A stretch of DNA of 64,000 nucleotides from positions 186,001 through 250,000 of the forward strand of contig NZ_CAAJGK010000011.1 of the NCBI RefSeq assembly GCF_900996245.1, read 5' to 3'. This stretch comes from Paraburkholderia sp. BCC1886. GTDB lineage: Bacteria > Pseudomonadota > Gammaproteobacteria > Burkholderiales > Burkholderiaceae. This document shows positions 42,287-50,582 of this stretch, piece after piece. The position numbers and the translations under genes were made by a program. The first letter of the stretch is position 1, and each line of letters starts with the position of its first letter. The notes below the pieces were generated by a model. It had not been told where the DNA came from and did not search any database. It was given only the letters and a program-made list of their open reading frames with translations.

Positions 42287-43330
42287 GTGTTCGGTAAGTT
42301 TCAGCAGGAAGTAGATCACGGGGTGCGCGAGCGCATCCATGCGTTTATGCACGTGCCGGGTGGGTTCCGCCGGGCGAGCGTGCACGAGGAGAACGCCCAG
42401 CTTGAGACATTCGTGCGGCTTATCGAGCTGGTGGAGCTGCTCAAAAAGCAGACGGGTGACGCCGTCCCCCTCAGGCAAAATCCCCAATCCAAGCGCGTGT
42501 TCATTCCGAAGACCAAATTCACGAATCTGCTTCGCTACTGGATTGATAGCGAGCCCGACAATATCCAGCAGCATTTCCCGTTTCATCGCCTGCATCCTTG
42601 GCTGCATATCCTGACGGAGTTCGTGCCGAAACTGTCACGGCATCGAGATTGGCTGGAAAACCCCAGCCTGTTAAGCAGGGCTGCATTAGTCGAGCGGGTC
42701 GATGCGATAAATCAGGTAATCACCACTACCAAGGCTCACCTGTTTAATTCGGAGACATTGAGCGCGGCGAGCGACTTCACGCGCAACGCGAACAAGAATA
42801 GGCTGAGCCTCAAACGTTATACCGAGTCCCTCCTGGACCATTATGGTCCGCTGCAATCGCTTCGGCTCGATCTGGGTTATCTGGATCGGGTCACGTATGC
42901 CGCTCGCCATTTACCGGATATTGCGTTTCTGGATATGGAACAACATCGCAAGCGATTAATTGAGTACGTTCGCCGCCAATTAGCCCCGTCTCCGGTCGGC
43001 TATATCTGGAAGCTTCAGCATAGCGCGACGACTTCCTACCGGTTTCATCTAATTCTGCTGTTTCGACAGGACGACCTTTCGTTTGCGCAGTTACGGGGGG
43101 ACCAGATCGGCCGGCATTGGGTACAGGCAATTGCACAGGGGAGGGGCGGATATTTCAACTGGAATGTGCCCGATAATGAATTCGAGCGAAACGGCACTGG
43201 CTATATCCGCATCCCCAGCGAACTCAAGAGCACCATCGAATATGTCACGCGTCTTGATCGGTATATGCGACTCACCACGCCCGTAAAGTCCCATACCCTT
43301 GTGAAGGGCACGATGCCCAAATCCAAATGA
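42287..43330 (+). CDS. YfjJ/YagK-like protein (inovirus Gp2 family)
   Basis: GTG 42287 has GAGG at 6 nt. The 347-residue protein has the C-terminal signature of the inovirus Gp2/YfjJ family: 'PVGYIWKLQHSATTSYRFHL' then ILLF, 'ADQIGEYW'-like 'GDQIGRHWVQAIAQGRGGYF', and a late 'RLDRYMRLTT'. Such proteins occur in filamentous phages and cryptic prophages of proteobacteria and are thought to relate to replication initiation. It is the only plus-strand gene in a long minus-strand region, next to the tRNA cluster, and codon use looks less GC-rich than its neighbours, so acquisition by transfer is likely. Its role in a jumbo phage is unclear. Confidence 0.75.
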   Translation: MFGKFQQEVDHGVRERIHAFMHVPGGFRRASVHEENAQLETFVRLIELVELLKKQTGDAVPLRQNPQSKRVFIPKTKFTNLLRYWIDSEPDNIQQHFPFHRLHPWLHILTEFVPKLSRHRDWLENPSLLSRAALVERVDAINQVITTTKAHLFNSETLSAASDFTRNANKNRLSLKRYTESLLDHYGPLQSLRLDLGYLDRVTYAARHLPDIAFLDMEQHRKRLIEYVRRQLAPSPVGYIWKLQHSATTSYRFHLILLFRQDDLSFAQLRGDQIGRHWVQAIAQGRGGYFNWNVPDNEFERNGTGYIRIPSELKSTIEYVTRLDRYMRLTTPVKSHTLVKGTMPKSK

Positions 43331-43331
43331 C

Positions 43332-43359
43332 GGCATAAAGCCCGGGATTGCTCCCGGGC
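43332..43359. terminator. Bidirectional hairpin between YfjJ-like gene and tRNA cluster
   Basis: GCCCGGGA / TCCCGGGC stem; on the minus strand TTTATGCCGTC follows. It ends the tRNA transcript on one side and the YfjJ-like gene (stop 43330) on the other. Confidence 0.8.
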
Positions 43360-43471
43360 GATATACCTCGAAGCGCAACCGACTCGGTCTGATTCGACAG
43401 TACAGTCAGCGGCAGGTTAGTGCATGCAAAGTAAAGGACATAGTTTCACGTCCGGTTACGCTTCGACTCAC

Positions 43472-43547
43472 TGGCAAGGGTGGCAGGAATCGAACCTACG
43501 ACACGCGGAATCAAAATCCGCTGCTCTACCAACTGAGCTACACCCCT
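43472..43547 (-). tRNA. tRNA-Gln(UUG)
   Basis: A 76-nt cloverleaf on the minus strand. Anticodon stem GCGGA/TCCGC encloses TTTTGAT, anticodon TTG. T-arm TTCGATT is canonical and CCA is encoded. Confidence 0.93.
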
Positions 43548-43553
43548 AGAGTG

Positions 43554-43645
43554 TGGCGGAGAGGGTGAGCTTCGAAGTCACGGAAGGCCCTCAAGCCCTC
43601 ACTGGTTTTCGAGACCAGCGCCTTCGACCGCTCGGCCGCCTCTCC
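43554..43645 (-). tRNA. tRNA-Ser(CGA)
   Basis: A 92-nt class II tRNA with long variable arm. Anticodon stem CTGGT/ACCAG encloses CTCGAAA, anticodon CGA. Acceptor GGAGAGG pairs with the 3' strand and CCA is encoded. Confidence 0.92.
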
Positions 43646-43661
43646 TAGATACTGCTGAAAC

Positions 43662-43739
43662 TGGCTCCGTGACCTGGGCTCGAACCAGGGACCTCCGGCT
43701 TAACAGGCCGGCGCAATCTACCAACTGAGCTATCACGGA
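43662..43739 (-). tRNA. tRNA-Asn(GUU)
   Basis: Acceptor TCCGTGA/TCACGGA, anticodon stem CCGGC/GCCGG with loop CTGTTAA, anticodon GTT, encoded CCA. The D-stem is imperfect (a C-T mismatch at 11-24), so function should be a little reduced or depend on modification. Confidence 0.9.
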
Positions 43740-43753
43740 TCTACTACGGAAAC

Positions 43754-43840
43754 TGGTGGGCAGGGTTGGATTTGAACCAACGAAGGCGCTAGGCCACCAG
43801 ATTTACAGTCTGGCCTCTTTAACCACTCGAGCACCTACCC
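43754..43840 (-). tRNA. tRNA-Tyr(GUA)
   Basis: An 87-nt class II tRNA with anticodon stem CCAGA/TCTGG around CTGTAAA, anticodon GTA. Acceptor GGGTAGG pairs with CCTGCCC, followed by A and encoded CCA. Confidence 0.92.
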
Positions 43841-44512
43841 AGGGTGTAGGAACAACAACCCGATTTATTCCTCGTGATCCTTTTCGGATCCTTGTCAGTT
43901 GTCTTCACCGGCAGCACATGCGTCCACCGGATGCGGCGCCTACGGACCGCCGGTCCGTGCTACCTTGACGCCGGTTGATTAGTCCGGCCCGACAATTAAG
44001 AGGTATGACTCGATTCACCCCAGCTGACCCCGCCATCAGTCGGTGCCTTCTGAATGGGTGCGTGCCGTTGAGTCTACTTCCGCTGCCCGCGCCTCGAAGG
44101 CGGACAGTAGCCATGAATCTGCAGAGCGGCCTAAAAGGTTGCCTGGCGATGGGGAGGACCCATTAACATGGTTCTTGCTTCGATTAGTGCGGTTGCAACT
44201 GTTACGTCGAGTATGGTCATTGCTCTCTGAGGCGGGATTCGAACCCGCATCTGACTTTCGTCACACCCAATGACAGGCGGCCAGTGTAATCCCCTTGGGA
44301 GGGAGCTGATTCACTGACGTGAGCTTCTTGCCTTTCGGCTCATCCCTTTATATACCGATTTCACCACTCGTCTCTTCGTAATCGTCTTACCTACTTTGGC
44401 GCGTACAGCGAACATCTTTCAATGTCCGCGTCACGGCTAAGGTTTGGGTCTGAGGTCCCTCGTCCGTGAATTGTGCTGCTCCTACATAGAAATAGGCTTG
44501 CAGTGTAAAAAA
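43841..44512. other. 670-bp structured non-coding region upstream of the tRNA cluster
   Basis: No gene longer than a 20-codon plus-strand frame is supported. It contains hairpins GATCC-TTTTC-GGATC (43880 region), CGGACC-GCC-GGTCCG (43944 region), a tRNA-like T-arm at 44232-44248 and a Leu-tRNA-like D-arm near 44350. The tRNA cluster on the minus strand is probably transcribed through it. Confidence 0.6.
44227..44375 (-). tRNA. Degenerate or interrupted tRNA-like element
   Basis: On the minus strand a perfect T-arm (GCGGG-TTCGAAT-CCCGC) is preceded by a variable-arm-like TGAC-GAAA-GTCA, and about 100 nt further upstream by GTGGTGAAATCGGTATA, typical of a tRNA-Leu D-arm. The part between does not fold into a standard anticodon arm, and acceptor strands do not match. 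It is either a decayed class II tRNA with an insertion, or an unknown tRNA-like RNA. Confidence 0.35.
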
Positions 44513-44902
44513 TTACTGCGCCGCCGCCTCCATGATGTCGATTTCGAGGATGACCCACTCACCCTTGTAGGTCCTCAGCTCATTCAGCAGATCGTGACCA
44601 CCGATCATGACATCTTCATCAGTCCACAGATACCCAGTCGCTTCAGAGTAATGCGCGCCGAAATCGCAGTTCGCAAACCCCATGAGCTTATGCACAAAAG
44701 CGATCTCAGCCTCCTCCCTTGCGACCTCTTTATCCGTGATCCAATACCGAACGGAGACAAACTTGCCGGCAATGTCACGCTCGAGAACCTCTGCCAAAGG
44801 TTCATCCAAGGATTCGATAAAGAGTAGGTCTGAAGCCTCTTCGTGATCCCGCTCGATCAGCTTCCCGGCGTAGGTTTTGGTTTCGCTTATACGTTTGGTC
44901 AT
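44513..44902 (-). CDS. Unrecognised 129-residue acidic protein
   Basis: ATG 44902 has GAGGA at 3-4 nt and overlaps the upstream stop (ATGA). The product is acidic with a few aromatic residues ('FVSVRYWITDKEVAREEAEI'). No motif recognised. It is the last gene of the long operon that begins around 47059. Confidence 0.7.
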   Translation of the reverse strand: MTKRISETKTYAGKLIERDHEEASDLLFIESLDEPLAEVLERDIAGKFVSVRYWITDKEVAREEAEIAFVHKLMGFANCDFGAHYSEATGYLWTDEDVMIGGHDLLNELRTYKGEWVILEIDIMEAAAQ

Positions 44903-45525
44903 TGTTCCTCGAGATCAGTCGTTTGGGCGCTGCGCAGTACCATCGCCAGGCGCCGTTCCAGCGGATACGCGAGCACTCGGATATGGGCCCGGATGTCAGC
45001 CTCCGTCAGGGGCACTTCCGTCCACCCATTGCTGCTGTAAATCCCGCGTGTCGTTCGCCCCTTGTTCACGATGAAGGGCTCGCCGGATAACACTTCTGCG
45101 GGCGTCAACTCATTCAGGCTGTCGTCGACCGTAACGAGGAACGCATTCTGGTTACCGGGTCGATCTTCCCGCCCGTTCGCCATTGCAAGAATCGCTTCAG
45201 GTGACTGCAGGCCTGCAAAGCAGCCTTCGTCGGAGAGGCGCTGGATAAACTCGACCAGCGTGGTCGTCTTCTTTTTCGCAATGGGAACTGTTTGTTCGTC
45301 CATGATCTTTCTTCCGTCTCGTTTGAGTTTGTCGAGTAGCTGCAGCAACCGCTTCTCCCGCCGCTCCTGCTTCATCTGCAAATCGGAGTAACCTTCCACA
45401 CCACAGGACGGACAACAGATGCCGCCCCTTCTCCAGAAGTCACTGGACAGTTTGCTCAGGTAGTCGCCGGTCTTCCGGATCCGGCGCCGAAGGTGTGCGA
45501 GTTCAGTGCGCAGTGGTCCAGTCAC
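44899..45525 (-). CDS. 208-residue protein with CxxC zinc-knuckle half-site
   Basis: GTG 45525 overlaps the upstream stop (GTGA). The N-terminal part is helical and basic and contains 'GGICCPSCGVEGYSDLQMKQ', one CPSC pair plus a neighbouring Cys. A central part with 'LVEFIQRLSDEG' and a C-terminal helical domain follow. Nucleic-acid binding is possible. Family unknown. Confidence 0.7.
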   Translation of the reverse strand: MTGPLRTELAHLRRRIRKTGDYLSKLSSDFWRRGGICCPSCGVEGYSDLQMKQERREKRLLQLLDKLKRDGRKIMDEQTVPIAKKKTTTLVEFIQRLSDEGCFAGLQSPEAILAMANGREDRPGNQNAFLVTVDDSLNELTPAEVLSGEPFIVNKGRTTRGIYSSNGWTEVPLTEADIRAHIRVLAYPLERRLAMVLRSAQTTDLEEQ

Positions 45526-45845
45526 GACATCTCACTTCGGGACTTGTGATAGCCCGCTGCAAAGTCCCGCATCTGATCCATCGTGTAAAGCGCAGATTTC
45601 GGGTCGTCGGTTGGGTCGTGGTAATGCAGCCGCGCATCACCGGAAGGCATCACGCGCAGCTTCCAATCAAGTGCGTCGTAGCGCCCGATGAAGACCAGGA
45701 ACGAAATGCGGATGCGCCGAAGGAGCTGTACGCCCCAGTAGCACACTGGTCGAACGGGTTGCCAGCCCAGTACCGGATCGAGCTGTCGCACGGTCTGGAT
45801 GTGTTCTTCCAGATTGCGAATGTTGAAAAGGTGCGGGACGTTCAC
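45522..45845 (-). CDS. Unrecognised 107-residue protein
   Basis: GTG 45845 overlaps the upstream stop (GTGA). The soluble product has 'LLRRIRISFLVFIGRYDALD' and 'DARLHYHDPTDDPKSALY'. No motif recognised. Translationally coupled on both sides. Confidence 0.65.
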   Translation of the reverse strand: MNVPHLFNIRNLEEHIQTVRQLDPVLGWQPVRPVCYWGVQLLRRIRISFLVFIGRYDALDWKLRVMPSGDARLHYHDPTDDPKSALYTMDQMRDFAAGYHKSRSEMS

Positions 45846-46063
45846 TTGTTCTTCTCCAGTATCAGTTCGATCTTTTTGCGACGCCCTTCGAGTTCCGCCA
45901 GATAGGGAATGCCAACTGCTTTCATCCGCTGCTCGGAGTAGTTCACGATGGCGCGCTTGTAGTTGTCGATTTCTATTTGAGCAAGCTGCACCAGATGTTC
46001 GAGCTTGCCTGCGGTCAGCTTCTCGATATCCCGATGCTCTTTGCCGTTGATCCAGATATTCAT
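45842..46063 (-). CDS. 73-residue helical protein
   Basis: ATG 46063 overlaps the stop of the ClpX-zinc-finger gene (ATGA). The product is Lys/Glu/Leu-rich and almost all helix ([20 protein letters not shown]). Coiled-coil dimerisation is likely. Function unknown; coupling suggests it is needed with the zinc-finger protein. Confidence 0.65.
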   Translation of the reverse strand: MNIWINGKEHRDIEKLTAGKLEHLVQLAQIEIDNYKRAIVNYSEQRMKAVGIPYLAELEGRRKKIELILEKNK

Positions 46064-46770
46064 CGTGGCGTCTCCGGCTGCTTCAGCACACGAAGGGTCT
46101 CATCGCAGATGTCCGCGATCGTGCCGCGGGTATGGGTGACCTGCGAGTCTTCGCTCCAACGCGGATGACGATCTCCAATCACAAGCGACTTGATCCGCAT
46201 GAGCGCGCCCATCACAATGCCAGCGCGGGCTTTGGCCGCGGCCTGTACCTCAATCGGCTTGTTCACCAGGTCACGTAACGCCGGATCGTGCTGCGTCTGT
46301 GCGTTAACGATCACAGAGGGGATCGGTGCAGTCGGCGCGTCTACAACTGGCGTGGGCACCGGACCCTCGCGAGCACGCGTCGCCTCAACCATCGCATCGT
46401 AGTTACGGCTCGAGAATTCACCGGCGATATACGAACCGCTTTCTCTCAGGAACGCCGGCATCTCGGTCGGCAGCAAGATCCTCGAATGCTCGCGAGCGAA
46501 CGCGACACCGCTATGGAAAGCCGACGCGATATGGTTACGCACATTGGGTGCCGGATCACGTTCAAAGCGCGACAGGATCCCGACCATCGCCTCGCCTTCG
46601 AGTCGGTCGTAGTCTTTCTCCTCCGGTGCCTCGTAGACGATCTCGCAGCACACGTCGACGCATTCGTTGCAGATATGAACGTTGTGCGGGCCTGCGACGA
46701 GATTCTTCACCTGCTCCTGATCTTTGCCGCAGAAATCACACGCCAGCAGTTTTTTGGTCACGATGCCCAT
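46060..46770 (-). CDS. Stand-alone ClpX-type zinc-binding domain protein
   Basis: The 236-residue protein starts with a ClpX N-terminal zinc finger: '[20 protein letters not shown]' then [17 protein letters not shown], with C11, C14, C34 and C37 and the 'AGP...ICNEC(V/I)' signature. No AAA+ ATPase follows; the remaining 190 residues are helical and unrelated, with an Ala/Pro/Val linker. In ClpX this domain dimerises and binds adaptors such as SspB and UmuD. A phage copy without ATPase could titrate adaptors, recruit substrates, or block host ClpXP. ATG 46770 has GGAG at 10 nt and overlaps the upstream gene by 35 bp. Confidence 0.8.
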   Translation of the reverse strand: MGIVTKKLLACDFCGKDQEQVKNLVAGPHNVHICNECVDVCCEIVYEAPEEKDYDRLEGEAMVGILSRFERDPAPNVRNHIASAFHSGVAFAREHSRILLPTEMPAFLRESGSYIAGEFSSRNYDAMVEATRAREGPVPTPVVDAPTAPIPSVIVNAQTQHDPALRDLVNKPIEVQAAAKARAGIVMGALMRIKSLVIGDRHPRWSEDSQVTHTRGTIADICDETLRVLKQPETPR

Positions 46771-47059
46771 CGTCTTTCATCTCCTCAATCATTGTCAGAA
46801 TGCTGCGGACCTTTTCGAGCATCTGCTCTTGCGCCAGCGCCTTCGCTTCTTCCAGCGTGCGGCCGGAGGCGAAGTACGACATGGCGTCGCTGTCCCACGA
46901 GACGGCGTAGCTGTCGTATTCCTTCCAGCTCTTCCATGTGATCATCACGCGACCCAGCGGACAGTCCGCAAACACATGGTCGTAGTAGCTCGTCTTGCCA
47001 CTGTCCGGCTTCGCGGGCTCGCTCCACTGGAGCGGTTTCAATTTCAGTTCAAGACTCAT
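46736..47059 (-). CDS. Unrecognised 107-residue protein
   Basis: ATG 47059 has GGAG at 6 nt; an upstream start is less well placed. The soluble product has '[20 protein letters not shown]' (beta-rich) and a C-terminal helix. It overlaps the ClpX-type gene. It is the first gene after a TTATGCC terminator, so a unit boundary lies upstream. Confidence 0.7.
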   Translation of the reverse strand: MSLELKLKPLQWSEPAKPDSGKTSYYDHVFADCPLGRVMITWKSWKEYDSYAVSWDSDAMSYFASGRTLEEAKALAQEQMLEKVRSILTMIEEMKDDGHRDQKTAGV

Positions 47060-47116
47060 CGTCCACTCCGTTTCACTCACACTGGATGGACGAGGGGAGT
47101 AAGAATTCACGAGACG

Positions 47117-47142
47117 GCATAAGCAGCAGGCCGAAGCCTGCC
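47117..47142 (-). terminator. Hairpin with TTATGCC tail
   Basis: GCAGGC TTCG GCCTGC followed by TGCTTATGCCGTC on the minus strand, 10 bp after the stop of the 75-residue gene. Confidence 0.75.
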
Positions 47143-47149
47143 GCGTGGC

Positions 47150-47377
47150 TTAGAGCTGCAAGCCCAGATGGATGGCCAGCTTTGCGATTCCTAGCGTGAA
47201 CGCGAGGAAGAACGCGAGTGACCAGAACTTCAGACGCGCCACCTTCTTCTCTACGACACGCACGCCGTACTTGGCGCGGTGTTGTCTCAGACCGTGTGTT
47301 TCAACTTCGACAAAGAGAATGATCGTGATCGCCAGTGCTGCCACCGCACAGACGAGGTCGTTACCTGTGATTTCCAT
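47150..47377 (-). CDS. 75-residue two-helix membrane protein
   Basis: ATG 47377 has AGG at 6 nt. Two hydrophobic helices (LVCAVAALAITIILFVEV and FWSLAFFLAFTLGIAKLA) are joined by a basic loop of about 25 residues. Holin-like topology, but no lysis gene is adjacent. It starts 10 bp after the PP-loop gene. Confidence 0.65.
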   Translation of the reverse strand: MEITGNDLVCAVAALAITIILFVEVETHGLRQHRAKYGVRVVEKKVARLKFWSLAFFLAFTLGIAKLAIHLGLQL

Positions 47378-47387
47378 GACGTACCTG

Positions 47388-48446
47388 TTAGCCGAGGGTG
47401 TCGGTTGCCCGAATGAGCCCATCGGCGCCCCGGCCGAAGGCATTTGCGCTGTAGGTCGTTTGCGTGATCAGCCCATAGAGCGATCCGATCTTCAGCTTGT
47501 TATCGCAGTAGTGGTCCATTTCCGTCGTGTATCGGCGAATGAATTCACGGGCCGCCTGCTTGTAGTTGTACTGACTGGGAGATGCGCCCCACTTCGCCAT
47601 CTTCCCGCTCATCGAGAGTTGCTGGAACCGCTCGGTATTAAAGAAGGTTTCGAAGTTCTTCAGGTCCGCCATCGCCACCGCGCCCCCGTTGGCAAACACA
47701 CCGGTAAAGCTCAGGGTGCGTAAGGACACGCTTTGCCACTTGCAGGTGAAATTGACCCACCACATGAAGTCGGCCATCGTCTTGACAGGCAGGGGACACT
47801 TGCTCGCGAGCTCTGCCATCTGCACGAGGAGCTTCGCGTGCGCTGTGGGGCGCAGGCGCAAGGAGGTCAGGAACTTGTTTAGGCCGGTCTCACCGTAGCG
47901 TTCCTGCAAAAGCCATGGGTGTTTGAGCACGCGATCGCTACCAAACATCTGGTCAGCGTTTTCCCCCTGCACGTAGCGCTCTCTGAGATCGCAGTTCTGC
48001 AAAGTCTGGAGGCTCGACTCCAGCTGGAAATGCGGCCGGATATAGCGCTCCCAGAACACCGGGTTCTCCGACACGGATGGGGGCGTGGCAGAAATCACGA
48101 CCTGATCCCAGCTACCCGTCTGCTGGCAGGCCAGATAGAAGGCGAGGGCAACTGAAGTGCTATCCAGTCCGCCGCTATAGAGGATGTGGACCCGCTTTCC
48201 CTCGTTCAGGATGTCATGCGCACGCTGCACGCAGGCATCATCAAAGCTGAAGTCCACACTTTCCACCGCCGGAACCGGATACATGTTCAGATACTTGAAC
48301 GGCGTCTTCAGTGTTTGCGTGCGATCGATCACGCTTGCATTCACGTTGACGATCTTGAACAGCTCGCAGAAATCGAGCAGATCCTCGTCTTGTTCGGCCA
48401 CTGCTTTCTTCGCAAGGAAGAGCGGCATGTAATACATGATTTCCAT
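47388..48446 (-). CDS. Asparagine-synthetase-like PP-loop ATPase
   Basis: ATG 48446 has GGGAGC at 6 nt. The 352-residue protein has the PP-loop SGGLDS (91-96) in 'VHILYSGGLDSTSVALAFY', and 'VQGENADQMFGSD', equivalent to the GEGADELFGGY block of asparagine synthetase C-terminal domains. The N-terminal glutaminase domain with its Cys1 is absent. It should adenylate a carboxylate or amide substrate and transfer an amine from another donor. It lies in a three-gene cassette with a 203-residue protein and a cupin, so a small-molecule, DNA-base or peptide modification is plausible; the substrate is unknown. Confidence 0.78.
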   Translation of the reverse strand: MEIMYYMPLFLAKKAVAEQDEDLLDFCELFKIVNVNASVIDRTQTLKTPFKYLNMYPVPAVESVDFSFDDACVQRAHDILNEGKRVHILYSGGLDSTSVALAFYLACQQTGSWDQVVISATPPSVSENPVFWERYIRPHFQLESSLQTLQNCDLRERYVQGENADQMFGSDRVLKHPWLLQERYGETGLNKFLTSLRLRPTAHAKLLVQMAELASKCPLPVKTMADFMWWVNFTCKWQSVSLRTLSFTGVFANGGAVAMADLKNFETFFNTERFQQLSMSGKMAKWGASPSQYNYKQAAREFIRRYTTEMDHYCDNKLKIGSLYGLITQTTYSANAFGRGADGLIRATDTLG

Positions 48447-48459
48447 GGCTGCGCTCCCG

Positions 48460-49071
48460 TTAGACCTGGCCAATGCCGATGACGTTATCCCGCACGATGG
48501 TCTTCCACTCTTGCAGGCTCTGTCGGGTGGTGACCTGTTTGAGCGTGCGACCATGCACCCAAAGCAGTTCCTTACGCCGCAAGGTGATCTCCAGCATGTT
48601 GCGGTGATCAAACTTCAGTTGGGAAAGGGCCTCGTGCTCCGGAACGTCGTGGCACTTTGCGTAGAGCTGCGCGTAGTCCATCGGAAACTGCACGAACATC
48701 GGCAAGTCATGCATCTCCAGACTGCACGTCTGCTCGAACTGCGCGAGGACACTGCCGGCGTGAAAGAGCAGGTAGCGAATGCCGGTCGCATAGATGTCGG
48801 CCTGTTCGAGCCGGGCCCGGGCCTGCTCCGCCACGTGCGCGTACGGAATCATGCGGTGCTCAGCGTCCTTGCCGATAAAGACGGCGCCCGGCTGCCCCGT
48901 CTTTGCCAGCTCCTCGATGCGCTGGATACTGACCTCGTTTAAGCGACGAATCTGCGTGTTGAGCATGCTGCTGCCCACAAAGTTCGCAATGTCGTAGCTC
49001 ACCTTCGCCACCAGCGCGAGGTTGCTCTCGCGATCGATGACGTAGTAGTTCCTGTAAGTCGGCAGGGCCAT
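48460..49071 (-). CDS. 203-residue protein of the PP-loop/cupin cassette
   Basis: ATG 49071 overlaps the cupin stop (TAATG) and lies 13 bp before the PP-loop gene. The product is mixed helix/strand, rich in Leu, Glu and Gln, with 'RNYYVIDRESNLALVAKVSY' at the start. No motif recognised. Tight coupling to both neighbours suggests it belongs to the same pathway. Confidence 0.7.
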   Translation of the reverse strand: MALPTYRNYYVIDRESNLALVAKVSYDIANFVGSSMLNTQIRRLNEVSIQRIEELAKTGQPGAVFIGKDAEHRMIPYAHVAEQARARLEQADIYATGIRYLLFHAGSVLAQFEQTCSLEMHDLPMFVQFPMDYAQLYAKCHDVPEHEALSQLKFDHRNMLEITLRRKELLWVHGRTLKQVTTRQSLQEWKTIVRDNVIGIGQV

Positions 49072-49817
49072 TACGCCCCCTTCTTCAGGTAGGTGCGGTT
49101 CAGCATGGTGTGGTTGTGATCTTCCGGACCCCAGTCACCGTCGGGATGGAAGGCGAGCACGTCCATCTGGCTCGTCTCCGTGATGAAACGATGCTGCTCC
49201 ATCTCTTCGATGTACCAGAGCATGCCCGGCTGGAGCGCCGCCGTCGTTTCACGACCGTCCTCGAACGTCGAGGCGAGACCGCTCCCCGACACCACCATCC
49301 CTACGCGAAAGCTGGGATGGATATGGACTGATTGCAGGATGCCCGGTGGAAAGTGCAGATGATTCAGCGAGGGATCGCCCAAGCGCGGCGGGTAGATGAG
49401 GAGGGAGTCCGAGCAGCCATCGATGTAGCTCAGACGTCCCTTCGCCTCGACCGCCACCCCGAAGTTTTGCTGGCCAAGGAACCCGTATCGCACGACCAGC
49501 ATCACAGCCACATCTTCCAGATCATCATCGAAAATGCTGATGAATGGGTCCCGCTCGACACTACCCTTGATCGGAAAGCTGAACGCCTCGCCAGCGAACA
49601 GGGTGCGACTCATTCCGTTGGGATTGCCCGCCCACTCGTGGAGGAGTTGCGCTGCGACGTCGCCCGTTTTCTTACCGGACTTGCTCAACACATAGCCGTA
49701 GACGGTAGCGCCCCGGGCCTTGATATCGATCGAGGGTCGCCGCTCATCGAGGAGGAACGCTTCCGTCGGGTACATGGAGTCCCGCAGGTCGATGTGATTC
49801 TTGTCTGTGATTTTCAT
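49071..49817 (-). CDS. Cupin-domain protein
   Basis: ATG 49817; ribosome site weak (AAG). The C-terminal 110 residues hold a cupin: 'HIHPSFRVGMVVSGSG' (motif 1 with His residues), 'LQPGMLWYIEEMEQHRFIT' (motif 2 with His), and 'HPDGDWGPEDHNHTM'. A metal site is likely. The N-terminal 140 residues form a separate domain. Cupins act as isomerases, oxygenases or binding domains; here the pairing with a PP-loop amidotransferase-like enzyme suggests a biosynthetic step. Confidence 0.78.
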   Translation of the reverse strand: MKITDKNHIDLRDSMYPTEAFLLDERRPSIDIKARGATVYGYVLSKSGKKTGDVAAQLLHEWAGNPNGMSRTLFAGEAFSFPIKGSVERDPFISIFDDDLEDVAVMLVVRYGFLGQQNFGVAVEAKGRLSYIDGCSDSLLIYPPRLGDPSLNHLHFPPGILQSVHIHPSFRVGMVVSGSGLASTFEDGRETTAALQPGMLWYIEEMEQHRFITETSQMDVLAFHPDGDWGPEDHNHTMLNRTYLKKGA

Positions 49818-49863
49818 GGTCTTACTTCGTAACGGGTTTTGGACAGCACAACAACGGTGCAAC

Positions 49864-50514
49864 TTACGACGCGACTTTCGCGACGGTCGGGAACGGATAC
49901 TTGCCGACGTAGTCGGTGGTGTAAGCGCTCGTGTAACCCTGGACGGTCGTCAGATCGGTCGCCGCGATGATCTTGGCGGTCTCCGTCACCCGTGCGACTT
50001 CGGTATGCTTCAGGTTGCCCTGATAGGCGGCTTCCTGAGCAAGGACGGCCACGGCCTCCTGCGTGAGCGACAAACCGCTTGCGTTTGCCGAGGCGAGGAG
50101 CGTCGGATAATTGCCTGGCACGATCGTCGATCCCGCTGCGACGTCTGCCTGATATTGGGTCGCCTCCGCCTGCTTGAGCTGATAGGCGAAGAACTGACCC
50201 ACCAGCGTTTTCGCATAGAGGTGACGCGAGTTGCCGATGGCTTCGGTCAAGGCCTGCAGTGCCGCGCACTTGGCGCTCAGCAGCGCGACCGCTGACGCAT
50301 CGGCCGCAGCAATCGCCGTTGCGGTGAGCGACTTGGCGCTCGCGTCATACACGTAGCCCGTGACGGTGCTGTTGTTAAAGCCAGCCGGCTTGGCCGTATG
50401 GAAGCGCGCTACCGACAACACACCCGTCTTGGTGAGCGGCTGCAGGTAGTTGTTGTACGCGTCGTTATAGAAGATCGCGCGGCCCGACGAGGGCACGTAA
50501 TAGACGAAAAACAT
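49864..50514 (-). CDS. 216-residue Ala/Thr-rich helical protein
   Basis: ATG 50514 has GGGAG at 6 nt. The product is rich in Ala, Thr, Val and Tyr, with an N-terminal beta-rich 60 residues (MFFVYYVPSSGRAIFY) and a long helical part. No catalytic motif. The composition resembles tail-associated or capsid-decorating proteins, but this is weak evidence. Confidence 0.65.
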   Translation of the reverse strand: MFFVYYVPSSGRAIFYNDAYNNYLQPLTKTGVLSVARFHTAKPAGFNNSTVTGYVYDASAKSLTATAIAAADASAVALLSAKCAALQALTEAIGNSRHLYAKTLVGQFFAYQLKQAEATQYQADVAAGSTIVPGNYPTLLASANASGLSLTQEAVAVLAQEAAYQGNLKHTEVARVTETAKIIAATDLTTVQGYTSAYTTDYVGKYPFPTVAKVAS

Positions 50515-50582
50515 GGAGTTCTCCCGGGGGTGGCTGGACGTCAGTCACACCATGGCCGCGTGGCGGCAAAAAAAGATAGGCA

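Noticed and set aside
44168..44230. 20-codon plus-strand frame MVLASISAVATVTSSMVIAL with GGGGAGG upstream
   Set aside because: It runs into the minus-strand tRNA-like element and has no neighbours on its strand; too short to support on its own, though the hydrophobic composition and ribosome site are notable.
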